From assembly GCA_009785015.1 (NCBI GenBank), contig WQXD01000042.1:1-19399 (forward strand): a DNA stretch of 19,399 nucleotides, read 5' to 3'. Below are positions 13,636 through 19,399 of this stretch, one piece after another. This DNA comes from Oscillospiraceae bacterium (lineage in GTDB: Bacteria > Bacillota_A > Clostridia > Oscillospirales > WRJC01). The stretch's first letter is position 1; each line of letters opens with the position of its first letter. Under the pieces are notes generated by a model, which made no database searches, was not told the DNA's origin, and saw only the letters and a program-made list of their open reading frames with translations. Both the position numbers and the translations under genes were made by a program.

Positions 13636-15378
13636 TTAATTTACCTCGCTTATCGACTTGAATTTGCACAATTTTGCGCATACGCCGCAGCCCGCGCAAA
13701 GCGACTGGTCTATTTCGGCTTTTTTGTTTTCGAATTTGATCGCGGGGCAGCCGGAAGAAATGCACGCCCTGCACCCGCCGCACTCGCGCACTTCGTACTT
13801 TTTGTCTTTTTTGCCGCGCCCCGAAAGCAGGCACGGGCGCCTCGCGATCAAAACGCAGGGCTCGTCTTTGGCGAGTTCCCCTTTCAGGATTTTTTCCGCC
13901 GCGAAAATATCGCACGGGTCAAATATCTTTATGTTCTCTTCTTTTATTCCCGAAGCCGCGCATATCCCCTCTATGCTTATCGCGGGCGCCGCTTCGCCTT
14001 TTAAGGTATATCCGGTGCTCGGGTTATTCTGGCGCCCGGTCATAGCCGTTATGCTGTTGTCTAAGATCAACACCTTCGATATGCCTTTATTGTATGTTAT
14101 GTCGATGAGCCCGGTTATGCCCGAATGCATAAATGTGGAATCCCCTATCACGGCTATGCTGTTTTTCGCGGACTTTTCCCCTCTCACTTTATCGAACCCG
14201 TGCAGGGCCGAAATCGAGGCTCCCATGCATAAAGTGGTATCCATAGCCGACAGCGGCGCGTTGGCGCCGAGGGTATAGCAGCCTATGTCCCCGCTTACAA
14301 ACAGTTTGAGTTTTTTAAGCACATAAAACATGCCCCTGTGCGGGCATCCCGCGCATAAGACGGGGGGCCTCGCCGGTATGCGTACATCGCCTGTTTGGGT
14401 ATATTCTTTTGTTTCGCCCAGAATCCTCTCCCGCAGAAGTTCCTGGGAATATTCGCCGGTAAGCGGCAGTATGTTCTTGCCTTCGGCATTTGCTCCGTGT
14501 TTTTTGCACCACGACTCGATCACGTCGTCGAGTTCCTCAATGACGATGAGCCTGTCCACATTCGCCGCAAATTCCAGAATGGATTTTACCGGCAGGGGAT
14601 TGACAAGCCCGAGCTTGAAATATGAAGCGCCGTCCCCGAACACTTCCTTTGCGTACTGATACGCTATGCCGGAGCTCACTATCCCGATTTTTTTGTCGTT
14701 GTATTCGATTTTATTGAATTCGCAGATTTCCGCGAATTCCGCAATTTTCGCCATCCGCTCTTCGAGCACGGTATGCCTGTCCCTCGCGTATGAGGGCATC
14801 ATGACGTACTTCGAGACGTCTTTTGCATACGGCTTCAATTCGATTTCCCGCCGTTCTCCGAGCTCGGCCACGCCCTGCGAATGTGAAATTCGCGTGCTCA
14901 GCCTCAAAATGACCGGCGTGTCGAATTTTTCGGAAAATTCAAAGGCGAATTTGGTGAACTTCAGGCATTCGTCCGAATCCGAGGGCTCGAGCATGGGCAG
15001 TTTCGCCGCTATCGCGTAATGGCGCGAATCCTGTTCGTTTTGCGAGGAGTGCATCCCCGAATCGTCCGCCACGCCGATCACAAAGCCGCCGTTTACCCCT
15101 ATATAGCCCGATATGAACACCGGGTCGGAGGCGACGTTGAGCCCCACATGCTTCATGCCGCAGAACGCGCGCCCCCCGCCTATGCTCGCTCCGATCGCCG
15201 CTTCCGCGGCGACCTTTTCGTTGGGGGCCCACTCCGCGTATATTTCCCCGTACCCGGCCGCGTATTCCGTGATTTCCGTGCTTGGGGTTCCCGGATAGCT
15301 CGAAACGAACCTGCAGCCCGCTTCATACAATCCCCTCGCGACCGCCGCGTTTCCGAGCAGCAATTTTTTTTCGCTCAT
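13636..15378 (-). CDS. iorA: indolepyruvate:ferredoxin oxidoreductase, alpha subunit
   Basis: The catalytic subunit, 580 residues, full length. The pyrimidine-binding half begins SYPGTPSTEI (27-36) and continues GMKHVGLNVASDP (74-86). The thiamine-diphosphate half carries CAGCPHRG (342-349), GDIGCYTLG (363-371), GDSTFMHSGI (412-421) and DNSITAMTG (440-448). The C-terminus is a ferredoxin-like domain with two 4Fe-4S sets: Cys533, 536, 539, 544 and Cys561, 564, 567, 571. The architecture identifies IorA and not a pyruvate or 2-oxoglutarate enzyme. ATG 15378 has AAGGA about 15 bases upstream, a weak site. It lies 24 bases after the transketolase C-terminal subunit in the same direction, so it is probably co-transcribed from the 17234 promoter. 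Activity requires low redox potential, consistent with an anaerobe. Confidence 0.97.
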   Translation of the reverse strand: MSEKKLLLGNAAVARGLYEAGCRFVSSYPGTPSTEITEYAAGYGEIYAEWAPNEKVAAEAAIGASIGGGRAFCGMKHVGLNVASDPVFISGYIGVNGGFVIGVADDSGMHSSQNEQDSRHYAIAAKLPMLEPSDSDECLKFTKFAFEFSEKFDTPVILRLSTRISHSQGVAELGERREIELKPYAKDVSKYVMMPSYARDRHTVLEERMAKIAEFAEICEFNKIEYNDKKIGIVSSGIAYQYAKEVFGDGASYFKLGLVNPLPVKSILEFAANVDRLIVIEELDDVIESWCKKHGANAEGKNILPLTGEYSQELLRERILGETKEYTQTGDVRIPARPPVLCAGCPHRGMFYVLKKLKLFVSGDIGCYTLGANAPLSAMDTTLCMGASISALHGFDKVRGEKSAKNSIAVIGDSTFMHSGITGLIDITYNKGISKVLILDNSITAMTGRQNNPSTGYTLKGEAAPAISIEGICAASGIKEENIKIFDPCDIFAAEKILKGELAKDEPCVLIARRPCLLSGRGKKDKKYEVRECGGCRACISSGCPAIKFENKKAEIDQSLCAGCGVCAKLCKFKSISEVN

Positions 15379-15402
15379 AATTTTTCTATCTTTTCCTTAC
15401 TG

Positions 15403-16335
15403 TTATTTATTTAAAATTTCTTTTACTTTGTTTGCTATGTGCTCCGCCGTGATTCCGAATATATTCATCAGTTCCTCGGCCTTTCCGGAACGCCCGAATT
15501 CGTCCTGTATGCCGATTCTTCCCATCAAACACGGAGAATTTTCAGACAGCACTTCCGCCACCGCGCTTCCGAGCCCGCCGATTACATTGTGTTCCTCGGC
15601 GGTCACCACCGCTTTGGTCTTCGCCGCTTTTATGATTATGTCTTTATCTATGGGCTTGATCGTGTGTATGTTTACCACTGCGGCGTCTATGTTGTCATGG
15701 GCGAGAATCTCCCGGGCTTTTATCGCTTCGCCGACCATTATGCCCGTGGCGATGATTGAAGCGTCTTTTCCTTCGCTTATCTGCATCCCCTTGCCCATCT
15801 CGAATTTGTAGTCCGCGCCGAATATAACCGGGACGGCCAAGCGCCCGAAACGCAGGTAAACCGGGCCCTTGTACAGTATCGCGGCTTCGACTGCGGCCCT
15901 TGCCTCAACGGCGTCCGCCGGGTTTATGATCGTCATGCCGGGAATTGTGCGCATGATCCCTATATCCTCGCAGCACTGGTGCGTCGCGCCGTCCTCGCCC
16001 ACTGTCACCCCCGCGTGGGTGGCCCCTATTTTCACGTTTAAATGCGGGTAACCGATCGCGTTTCTTATGGGCTCGAACGCCCTTCCCGCCGCGAACATCG
16101 CGAAACTCGACGCAAACGGTATCTTTCCCGTCGATGCGATGCCCGCTGCGACCGATACCATATTTCCTTCGGCTATTCCGCAGTTGATAAATCTGTCCGG
16201 AAATTTTTTCCCGAAAGCCGCGGTTTTTGTAGCTGATGAAACATCCGCGTCGAGCACGACCAAATCTTCGTATTTTTCTCCGAATTCGACGAGAGCGTTG
16301 CCGTACGCTTCCCTTGTAGCCATTTTTTCCGCCAT
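15403..16335 (-). CDS. transketolase, C-terminal subunit
   Basis: The pyrimidine-binding and C-terminal half of a split transketolase, 310 residues. It has FINCGIAEGNMVSVAAGIAS (49-68) with the conserved thiamine-activating Glu (E56), SSFAMFAAGRAFEPIRN (76-92) and VGEDGATHQCCEDIGIMR (112-129), as in transketolases and the related DXS/PDH-beta fold. It must pair with the N-terminal subunit encoded just upstream to form the active enzyme. Together they exchange two-carbon units between pentose-phosphate sugars and can supply erythrose-4-phosphate. ATG 16335 has AAGGGTGAT about 6 bases upstream and lies 22 bases after the partner gene. Split transketolases are common in Clostridia and archaea. 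Confidence 0.95.
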   Translation of the reverse strand: MAEKMATREAYGNALVEFGEKYEDLVVLDADVSSATKTAAFGKKFPDRFINCGIAEGNMVSVAAGIASTGKIPFASSFAMFAAGRAFEPIRNAIGYPHLNVKIGATHAGVTVGEDGATHQCCEDIGIMRTIPGMTIINPADAVEARAAVEAAILYKGPVYLRFGRLAVPVIFGADYKFEMGKGMQISEGKDASIIATGIMVGEAIKAREILAHDNIDAAVVNIHTIKPIDKDIIIKAAKTKAVVTAEEHNVIGGLGSAVAEVLSENSPCLMGRIGIQDEFGRSGKAEELMNIFGITAEHIANKVKEILNK

Positions 16336-16357
16336 TTTAAAATCACCCTTTTCTCAA

Positions 16358-17194
16358 TTATATTTTTGACGCGAATTCTGCCAATTCTTCCATTGCCTTT
16401 TCGTACTGCGCCTTGTTCGGGGCGGTTCCGTGCCATTCGATTTTGTTTTCCATAAATGATACGCCCTTGCCTTTTGTCGTATGGCAGATTATCGCCGCGG
16501 GCCTGCCTCTGGTTTCCCCGGCTTGTGTCACCGCGTTTTCGATTGCCTCCAGATCATGTCCGTCTATTTCGATCACAAAAAATCCGAACGCCTCGTATTT
16601 TTTGCCGATCGGGGTGGAATCCATGACTTCGGCTATGGGGCCGTCGATTTGCAGCCCGTTGAAATCGATGAATAGACATAAGTTGTCGAGCTTGTAATGA
16701 GAGGCGAACATCGCCGCTTCCCAAACCTGGCCTTCCCCCAGTTCTCCGTCGCCCAAAATCGCGTACACTTTGTAGTCTTTATTGAATATTTTCGCGGATT
16801 TCGCCATGCCGCAGGCGGCGGAAACCCCGAGGCCCAGGGAGCCGGTGGTCATGTCCACGCCGGGGACGCTCTTCATATCGGGGTGGCCCTGCAGGTACGA
16901 GTCGCTTCTTCTGAATCCGGTAAGATCCTCTTTCGGGAAAAAGCCCTTTTCCGCGAGCGCGGCGTAGAGCGCCGGGGCCGTGTGCCCTTTTGACAAAACC
17001 AACCTGTCCCTGCCGGGGTCGTTTGGCTCATCTTTATTCACGTTCATCTTTTCAAAAAAAAGGTAAGCCAAAATTTCCGCGATGGAAAGGGAACCGCCCG
17101 GGTGCCCGGAGCTCGCGGAAAACACTTCGGTCAGCACGCTTTTTCTTATTTCGTTTGCCATCCGCGACAAAAATCGTTTTTTTTCGCTGTCCAT
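16358..17194 (-). CDS. transketolase, N-terminal (thiamine diphosphate-binding) subunit
   Basis: The diphosphate-binding half of a split transketolase, 278 residues from ATG 17194. It shows SGHPGGS (29-35), SKGHTAPALY (68-77), the TTGSLGLGVSAACG block (116-129), the thiamine-diphosphate/Mg motif GDGELGEGQVWEA (148-160) with its DFNGLQIDG continuation (177-185), and HGTAPN near the C-terminus. GGAGG lies 10 bases before the ATG; a TTG one codon earlier is also possible at 7 bases. It is the first gene after the promoter at 17234-17262, so the transketolase subunits lead the operon and the ior genes follow. Confidence 0.95.
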   Translation of the reverse strand: MDSEKKRFLSRMANEIRKSVLTEVFSASSGHPGGSLSIAEILAYLFFEKMNVNKDEPNDPGRDRLVLSKGHTAPALYAALAEKGFFPKEDLTGFRRSDSYLQGHPDMKSVPGVDMTTGSLGLGVSAACGMAKSAKIFNKDYKVYAILGDGELGEGQVWEAAMFASHYKLDNLCLFIDFNGLQIDGPIAEVMDSTPIGKKYEAFGFFVIEIDGHDLEAIENAVTQAGETRGRPAAIICHTTKGKGVSFMENKIEWHGTAPNKAQYEKAMEELAEFASKI

Positions 17195-17233
17195 CAAAAT
17201 AATCCTCCAAAAATTACCATAGATTTACCGTCT

Positions 17234-17262
17234 ATTGTACCACAGAAACGCGCGTAAGTCAA
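17234..17262 (-). promoter_or_regulatory. promoter of the transketolase-ior operon
   Basis: On the minus strand TTGACT (17257-17262) and TACAAT (17234-17239) are separated by 17 bases, with a TG one base before the -10 box (extended -10). The predicted start near 17227 gives a leader of about 33 bases to the ATG. No operator or riboswitch is visible in so short a leader. Confidence 0.8.
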
Positions 17263-17291
17263 CACAATTTTATCGAAAAATTTACAAATTT

Positions 17292-18320
17292 CTATTCTGC
17301 CTCATGTACGCCGTTGTCTTTTATATAACACAATTTTTTGCTCCCGCCGCCCACAAAATACGGCTCCGGGGGATATTTTACCGCGGTTTCATTTTCTCCG
17401 GCAAAATCCAATCTGTAGATATAATCTTTGTCGTATATGTGCTCGTACACCGGTTCGTATGCTATATGCATCTTTGTGATATATATCCCGTCGCTTGTGA
17501 CCGCTATTACATCAAACCTGTCGTCGCCGAATTCATCGACTCCATAGATTATTTCGCTTTCCGCGCCCGGCTTCAATTCGCATTTGTATATGGCAAAATT
17601 AAAGCAGTAATACGCAAACCCGTCATGTACGGCGAGAAAATTGTTAAACCTCAAATCCGCCCATTCCGGATGGTTTATGACAAACAAATCCTCTTTGTTC
17701 TCAAATTCAATGTCTTTAAAAAGACATCTCGCCAGGGTATATATGTCTTTTTCATTTTCGATTTTCAGCGTTATGATATACCTGTATTTCTCATCCGCTC
17801 CCGCGATAAAATATTTCGAAGTCCCGCCGCGATATTCCGTTTTCCGCGAAATATCGTTTATGTCTATATAATATGTGGGAAAATAGCACGGATACAAATA
17901 CACCGTATCGTTTGCTATATAATAAAAATTCGGACTGTTGAGTTCCACTTCATCATGAACAAGCTCCGGTTCCCCGCCTGATTGGCCCAAATCAATACGA
18001 TATAAACCGTACCGATTGTCCAAATAATATAAATAATTTTTATATACGGTCAATTGAAAACCTTGTATACCCAAATCCTCGGTATCCTTTGTCTTTTTAT
18101 TGATCCTCGTTATATTTTCTTCTTCGCTCGCGGAAGAAATATAGACATAATCCTTATCTTCAAAAACATATCTGGCGATAAATACATTGTTGAATTGAAA
18201 ACGTTCCTGCTCATATACATCCTCTTGATTTGCCGAACACGACATAACGGATACAGCCGTAATTATCAAAATGATAATCGCCGCGATAAGATTTTTTGTT
18301 TTTTTATCCAATATGATCAT
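17292..18320 (-). CDS. DUF5050-like lipoprotein, probable beta-propeller
   Basis: Predicted lipoprotein of 342 residues and unknown function. A basic start is followed by a hydrophobic stretch (about 10-26) and lipobox VMSC (25-28). The mature part is rich in aromatic, Asp and Gly residues, with repeated short strands such as DYVYISSASE, NYLYYLDNRYGLYRIDL, TVYLYPCYFPTYYIDI and YIYRLDF, the pattern of the DUF5050 / beta-propeller-like family found in Clostridia. I see no catalytic motif. ATG 18320 has AGAGGG only one base away; TTG at 18311 (then Asp-Lys-Lys-Thr) has better spacing of about 10 and may be the true start. A strong promoter lies about 55 bases upstream. It appears to be a single-gene unit, ending before the tkt promoter. 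Confidence 0.75.
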   Translation of the reverse strand: MIILDKKTKNLIAAIIILIITAVSVMSCSANQEDVYEQERFQFNNVFIARYVFEDKDYVYISSASEEENITRINKKTKDTEDLGIQGFQLTVYKNYLYYLDNRYGLYRIDLGQSGGEPELVHDEVELNSPNFYYIANDTVYLYPCYFPTYYIDINDISRKTEYRGGTSKYFIAGADEKYRYIITLKIENEKDIYTLARCLFKDIEFENKEDLFVINHPEWADLRFNNFLAVHDGFAYYCFNFAIYKCELKPGAESEIIYGVDEFGDDRFDVIAVTSDGIYITKMHIAYEPVYEHIYDKDYIYRLDFAGENETAVKYPPEPYFVGGGSKKLCYIKDNGVHEAE

Positions 18321-18381
18321 ACCCTCTTTTTCGCCTCGGTTCCCTGTTAATTAAATTTTTTCATAAAAATTTGTCCTCGTT

Positions 18382-18411
18382 ATTATACCAAAATACAGGC
18401 GGTAAAGTCAA
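18382..18411 (-). promoter_or_regulatory. promoter of the DUF5050-like lipoprotein gene
   Basis: On the minus strand TTGACT (18406-18411) and TATAAT (18382-18387) have an 18-base spacer, with TG one base before the -10 box. The predicted start is near 18375, about 55 bases before the ATG. Confidence 0.8.
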
Positions 18412-18430
18412 GTGTTTTTTTATGGTTGAT

Positions 18431-18523
18431 ACATTATTGCATTTATGTGTAAATCAAGAAATAAAAAGTTGCAATAATGTGTAAAATATGTCTTGAAATA
18501 TTTGTAATAATGTGTGTTCGGAT
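18431..18523. repeat. degenerate 32-33 bp tandem repeat and 11-bp inverted repeat in an intergenic stretch
   Basis: ATGTGT recurs at 18445, 18477 and 18510, 32 and 33 bases apart. The intervening units share ATGTGTAAA, GAAATA and a closing AATA. ACATTATTGCA (18431-18441) is the exact reverse complement of TGCAATAATGT (18470-18480), and TAATAATGTGT returns at 18505. The stretch from 18421 to 18616, between the divergent lipoprotein and brnT promoters, shows no open gene. The repeats could be operators or iteron-like sites, or decayed mobile DNA. Confidence 0.5.
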
Positions 18524-18616
18524 TGCTTGATTGCTGGTTTTCCGCACCCCGACTTTTATTTGGCAACCCGAAAGCTTTGTTTATGAAATTTTTATCACAA
18601 AAAACAGGGCATGATA

Positions 18617-18645
18617 TTGACTATTTTGATTGATTATGATAGAAT
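18617..18645 (+). promoter_or_regulatory. promoter of the brnT operon
   Basis: TTGACT (18617-18622) and TAGAAT (18640-18645) are 17 bases apart, with a TG one base before the -10 box. The predicted start is near 18652, leaving a leader of under 20 bases before the ATG at 18670. Confidence 0.75.
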
Positions 18646-18669
18646 AGAGGTAAAGAGGTCGGTGAAATA

Positions 18670-18963
18670 ATGCAATACGAAAAGTTTATATGGGACGAAA
18701 ATAAAAATCAAAATAATATCAGAAAGCACGGAATTTCATTCGAAGAAGCTGAAACAGTATTCGCAGATGATTGTGCGGTATACATTTCCGACGATGAACA
18801 TTCGCAAGAAGAAGAACGGTTTATTGTCATAGGAGAAAGCGCACTGGACAGGCTTCTTGTAGTTTGCCATTGCTACAGGGAGACCGATGGAATAATACGG
18901 TTAATTTCAGCGCGAAAAGCAGAAAAACGAGAAATCGATTATTATTATGGAGGTATAATGTGA
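18670..18963 (+). CDS. brnT: BrnT family toxin
   Basis: A 97-residue protein of the BrnT/COG2929 family, RelE-fold ribonuclease toxins that halt translation when unopposed. The family pattern is complete: FIWDENKNQNNIRKHGISFE (6-25), EAETVFAD, a central EERFIVIGES, and the C-terminal LISARKAEKREIDYYY, where the RlISARkA block is the hallmark. ATG 18670 has GGTGA 5 bases upstream and a good promoter. The stop TGA overlaps the GTG start of the next small gene (ATGTGA), the usual toxin-first order for brnT loci. Codon use looks less T/A-run-rich than the housekeeping genes, which fits acquisition by transfer, but this was not measured. Confidence 0.9.
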   Translation: MQYEKFIWDENKNQNNIRKHGISFEEAETVFADDCAVYISDDEHSQEEERFIVIGESALDRLLVVCHCYRETDGIIRLISARKAEKREIDYYYGGIM

Positions 18964-19169
18964 AAGATTATTACGATTTTTCTAAAGGATTCAAAAACAC
19001 GGAACGGGCTGAACGTTTAAGGGAAAACGGTTATAAGGTGACCGTTACTGATGGCGACTGCGAAGATGCAAGAGTTGTCCGCGAATATATTGTCACGCCC
19101 GAAGAAGTGCAGGCTCGCGATAAACGCCGCAAAAATCACAGAATCCAACATTTACACGCATTTGAATAA
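18960..19169 (+). CDS. small partner of BrnT, probable antitoxin of unrecognised type
   Basis: A 69-residue, charged protein starting at GTG 18960, with GGAGG 6 bases upstream. It overlaps the toxin stop, so it is translationally coupled. It begins KDYYDFSKGFKNTERAERLR, a DFSKG-xxN start that I associate with small clostridial toxin-antitoxin partners. It continues YKVTVTDGDCEDARVV and ends in a basic ARDKRRKNHRIQHLHAFE tail. It lacks the ribbon-helix-helix R-xxIRLDxxVLEWF pattern of classical BrnA. The position says antitoxin; the sequence does not. It might need a separate DNA-binding partner or act directly on the toxin. It could also be a truncated or diverged antitoxin. Confidence 0.65.
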   Translation: MKDYYDFSKGFKNTERAERLRENGYKVTVTDGDCEDARVVREYIVTPEEVQARDKRRKNHRIQHLHAFE

Positions 19170-19354
19170 TTTTAACTTTTCCTGAGCCAAACGCAGATTG
19201 GCTGGAGTTTAGAAAAAACAATCGGCTTAAATCATATGTGGGGAAGCAGCACGACGTTATAATAGGGCCGGTAGCAAACGATAGGGTTTATCCCACGTTG
19301 TTGGCTCTTTTAAGCGGACAATTCACTAGTACCCAGACCGAACAAAAAGGATGA
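19166..19354 (+). pseudogene. remnant of a DUF3990 gene (C-terminal part only)
   Basis: The frame is open for 62 codons from 19166 to a TGA at 19352, but it has no start codon and begins inside the end of the previous gene. It reads FPEPNADWLEFRKNNR, then HDVIIGPVANDRVYPTLLAL and LSGQFTSTQTEQ. The IGPVANDR-YPT block and the preceding WLEF--NR are the C-terminal signature of DUF3990 proteins as I remember them. Full members are about 150-170 residues, so roughly the first 100 residues are missing and the tail is cut short. It is best read as a decayed fragment next to the toxin-antitoxin pair. No ribosome site is visible. Confidence 0.6.
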
Positions 19355-19384
19355 CAAAGATCAGAAGATGAGGGCGGGGTAAAG

Positions 19385-19399
19385 ATGCCTGAGCTTGAG
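19385..19399 (+). CDS. possible start of a gene running out of the window
   Basis: ATG at 19385 follows GGGCGGGG by 5 bases and opens M-P-E-L-E before the window ends. Only five codons are visible, so no product can be named. DUF3990 genes often neighbour DUF3791 genes, but five residues cannot test that. Confidence 0.25.

Noticed and set aside
17235..17981. 248-codon plus-strand open frame
   Set aside because: Antisense to the DUF5050-like lipoprotein, whose lipobox, promoter and coding pattern are convincing.
18431..18523. CRISPR array
   Set aside because: The repeats are degenerate, only about 2.3 copies, with no spacer structure and no cas genes.
18864..18959. Upstream start at 18864 for the BrnT partner
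   Set aside because: It would overlap the toxin by 100 bases without a ribosome site; GTG 18960 with GGAGG at 6 bases is far better.

Overview
The window looks like chromosomal DNA of an anaerobic, Clostridia-like Gram-positive (Bacillota), probably an uncultured lineage. Three things support this. The left half follows the Firmicutes order ylxM-ffh-rpsP-khpA-rimM-trmD. DUF4330 proteins are typical of Clostridia. The right half carries indolepyruvate:ferredoxin oxidoreductase and a two-subunit transketolase, both common in anaerobes. GC content is judged by eye as mid-40s percent. Shine-Dalgarno sites are often strong, TTG and GTG starts occur, and several promoters have TTGACT plus a TATAAT-like box. 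No tRNA, rRNA, CRISPR array or complete insertion sequence was seen.

Region 1 (1-9124, all minus strand) reads as one long transcription unit starting from a strong promoter at 9096-9124. In transcription order it holds ylxM, ffh (SRP54), rpsP (S16), khpA, rimM and trmD. It then continues, with overlapping or near-abutting genes, into a cell-envelope set: a MurJ/MviN-type flippase, an O-antigen ligase/polymerase-like membrane protein, a SAM methyltransferase and two adjacent DUF4330 proteins, the second cut by the window edge. rplS, the usual gene after trmD, is absent, and murJ instead overlaps trmD by ATGA. The ylxM promoter fires into a perfect 12-bp inverted repeat.

Region 2 (9125-12047) has single genes in alternating directions: an orphan secF (plus) with no secD beside it and a Thr where the family usually has an Asp, an AI-2E-family membrane protein (minus), and a one-domain YigZ/IMPACT protein (plus) whose stop codon shares a TCATGA palindrome with the next gene's stop.

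Region 3 (12042-17262, minus strand) is a metabolic operon behind a clear promoter at 17234-17262: transketolase N- and C-terminal subunits, iorA, iorB, and a lipoprotein of unknown function. The shared operon suggests a link between aromatic/2-oxoacid metabolism and pentose-phosphate intermediates.

Region 4 (17292-19399) holds a DUF5050-like lipoprotein (minus), an AT-rich intergenic stretch with degenerate 32-33 bp repeats, a BrnT-type toxin gene coupled to a small partner that is not a recognisable BrnA, a start-less DUF3990 remnant, and possibly the first codons of another gene. This end looks like accessory DNA, in contrast to the housekeeping character of the rest.
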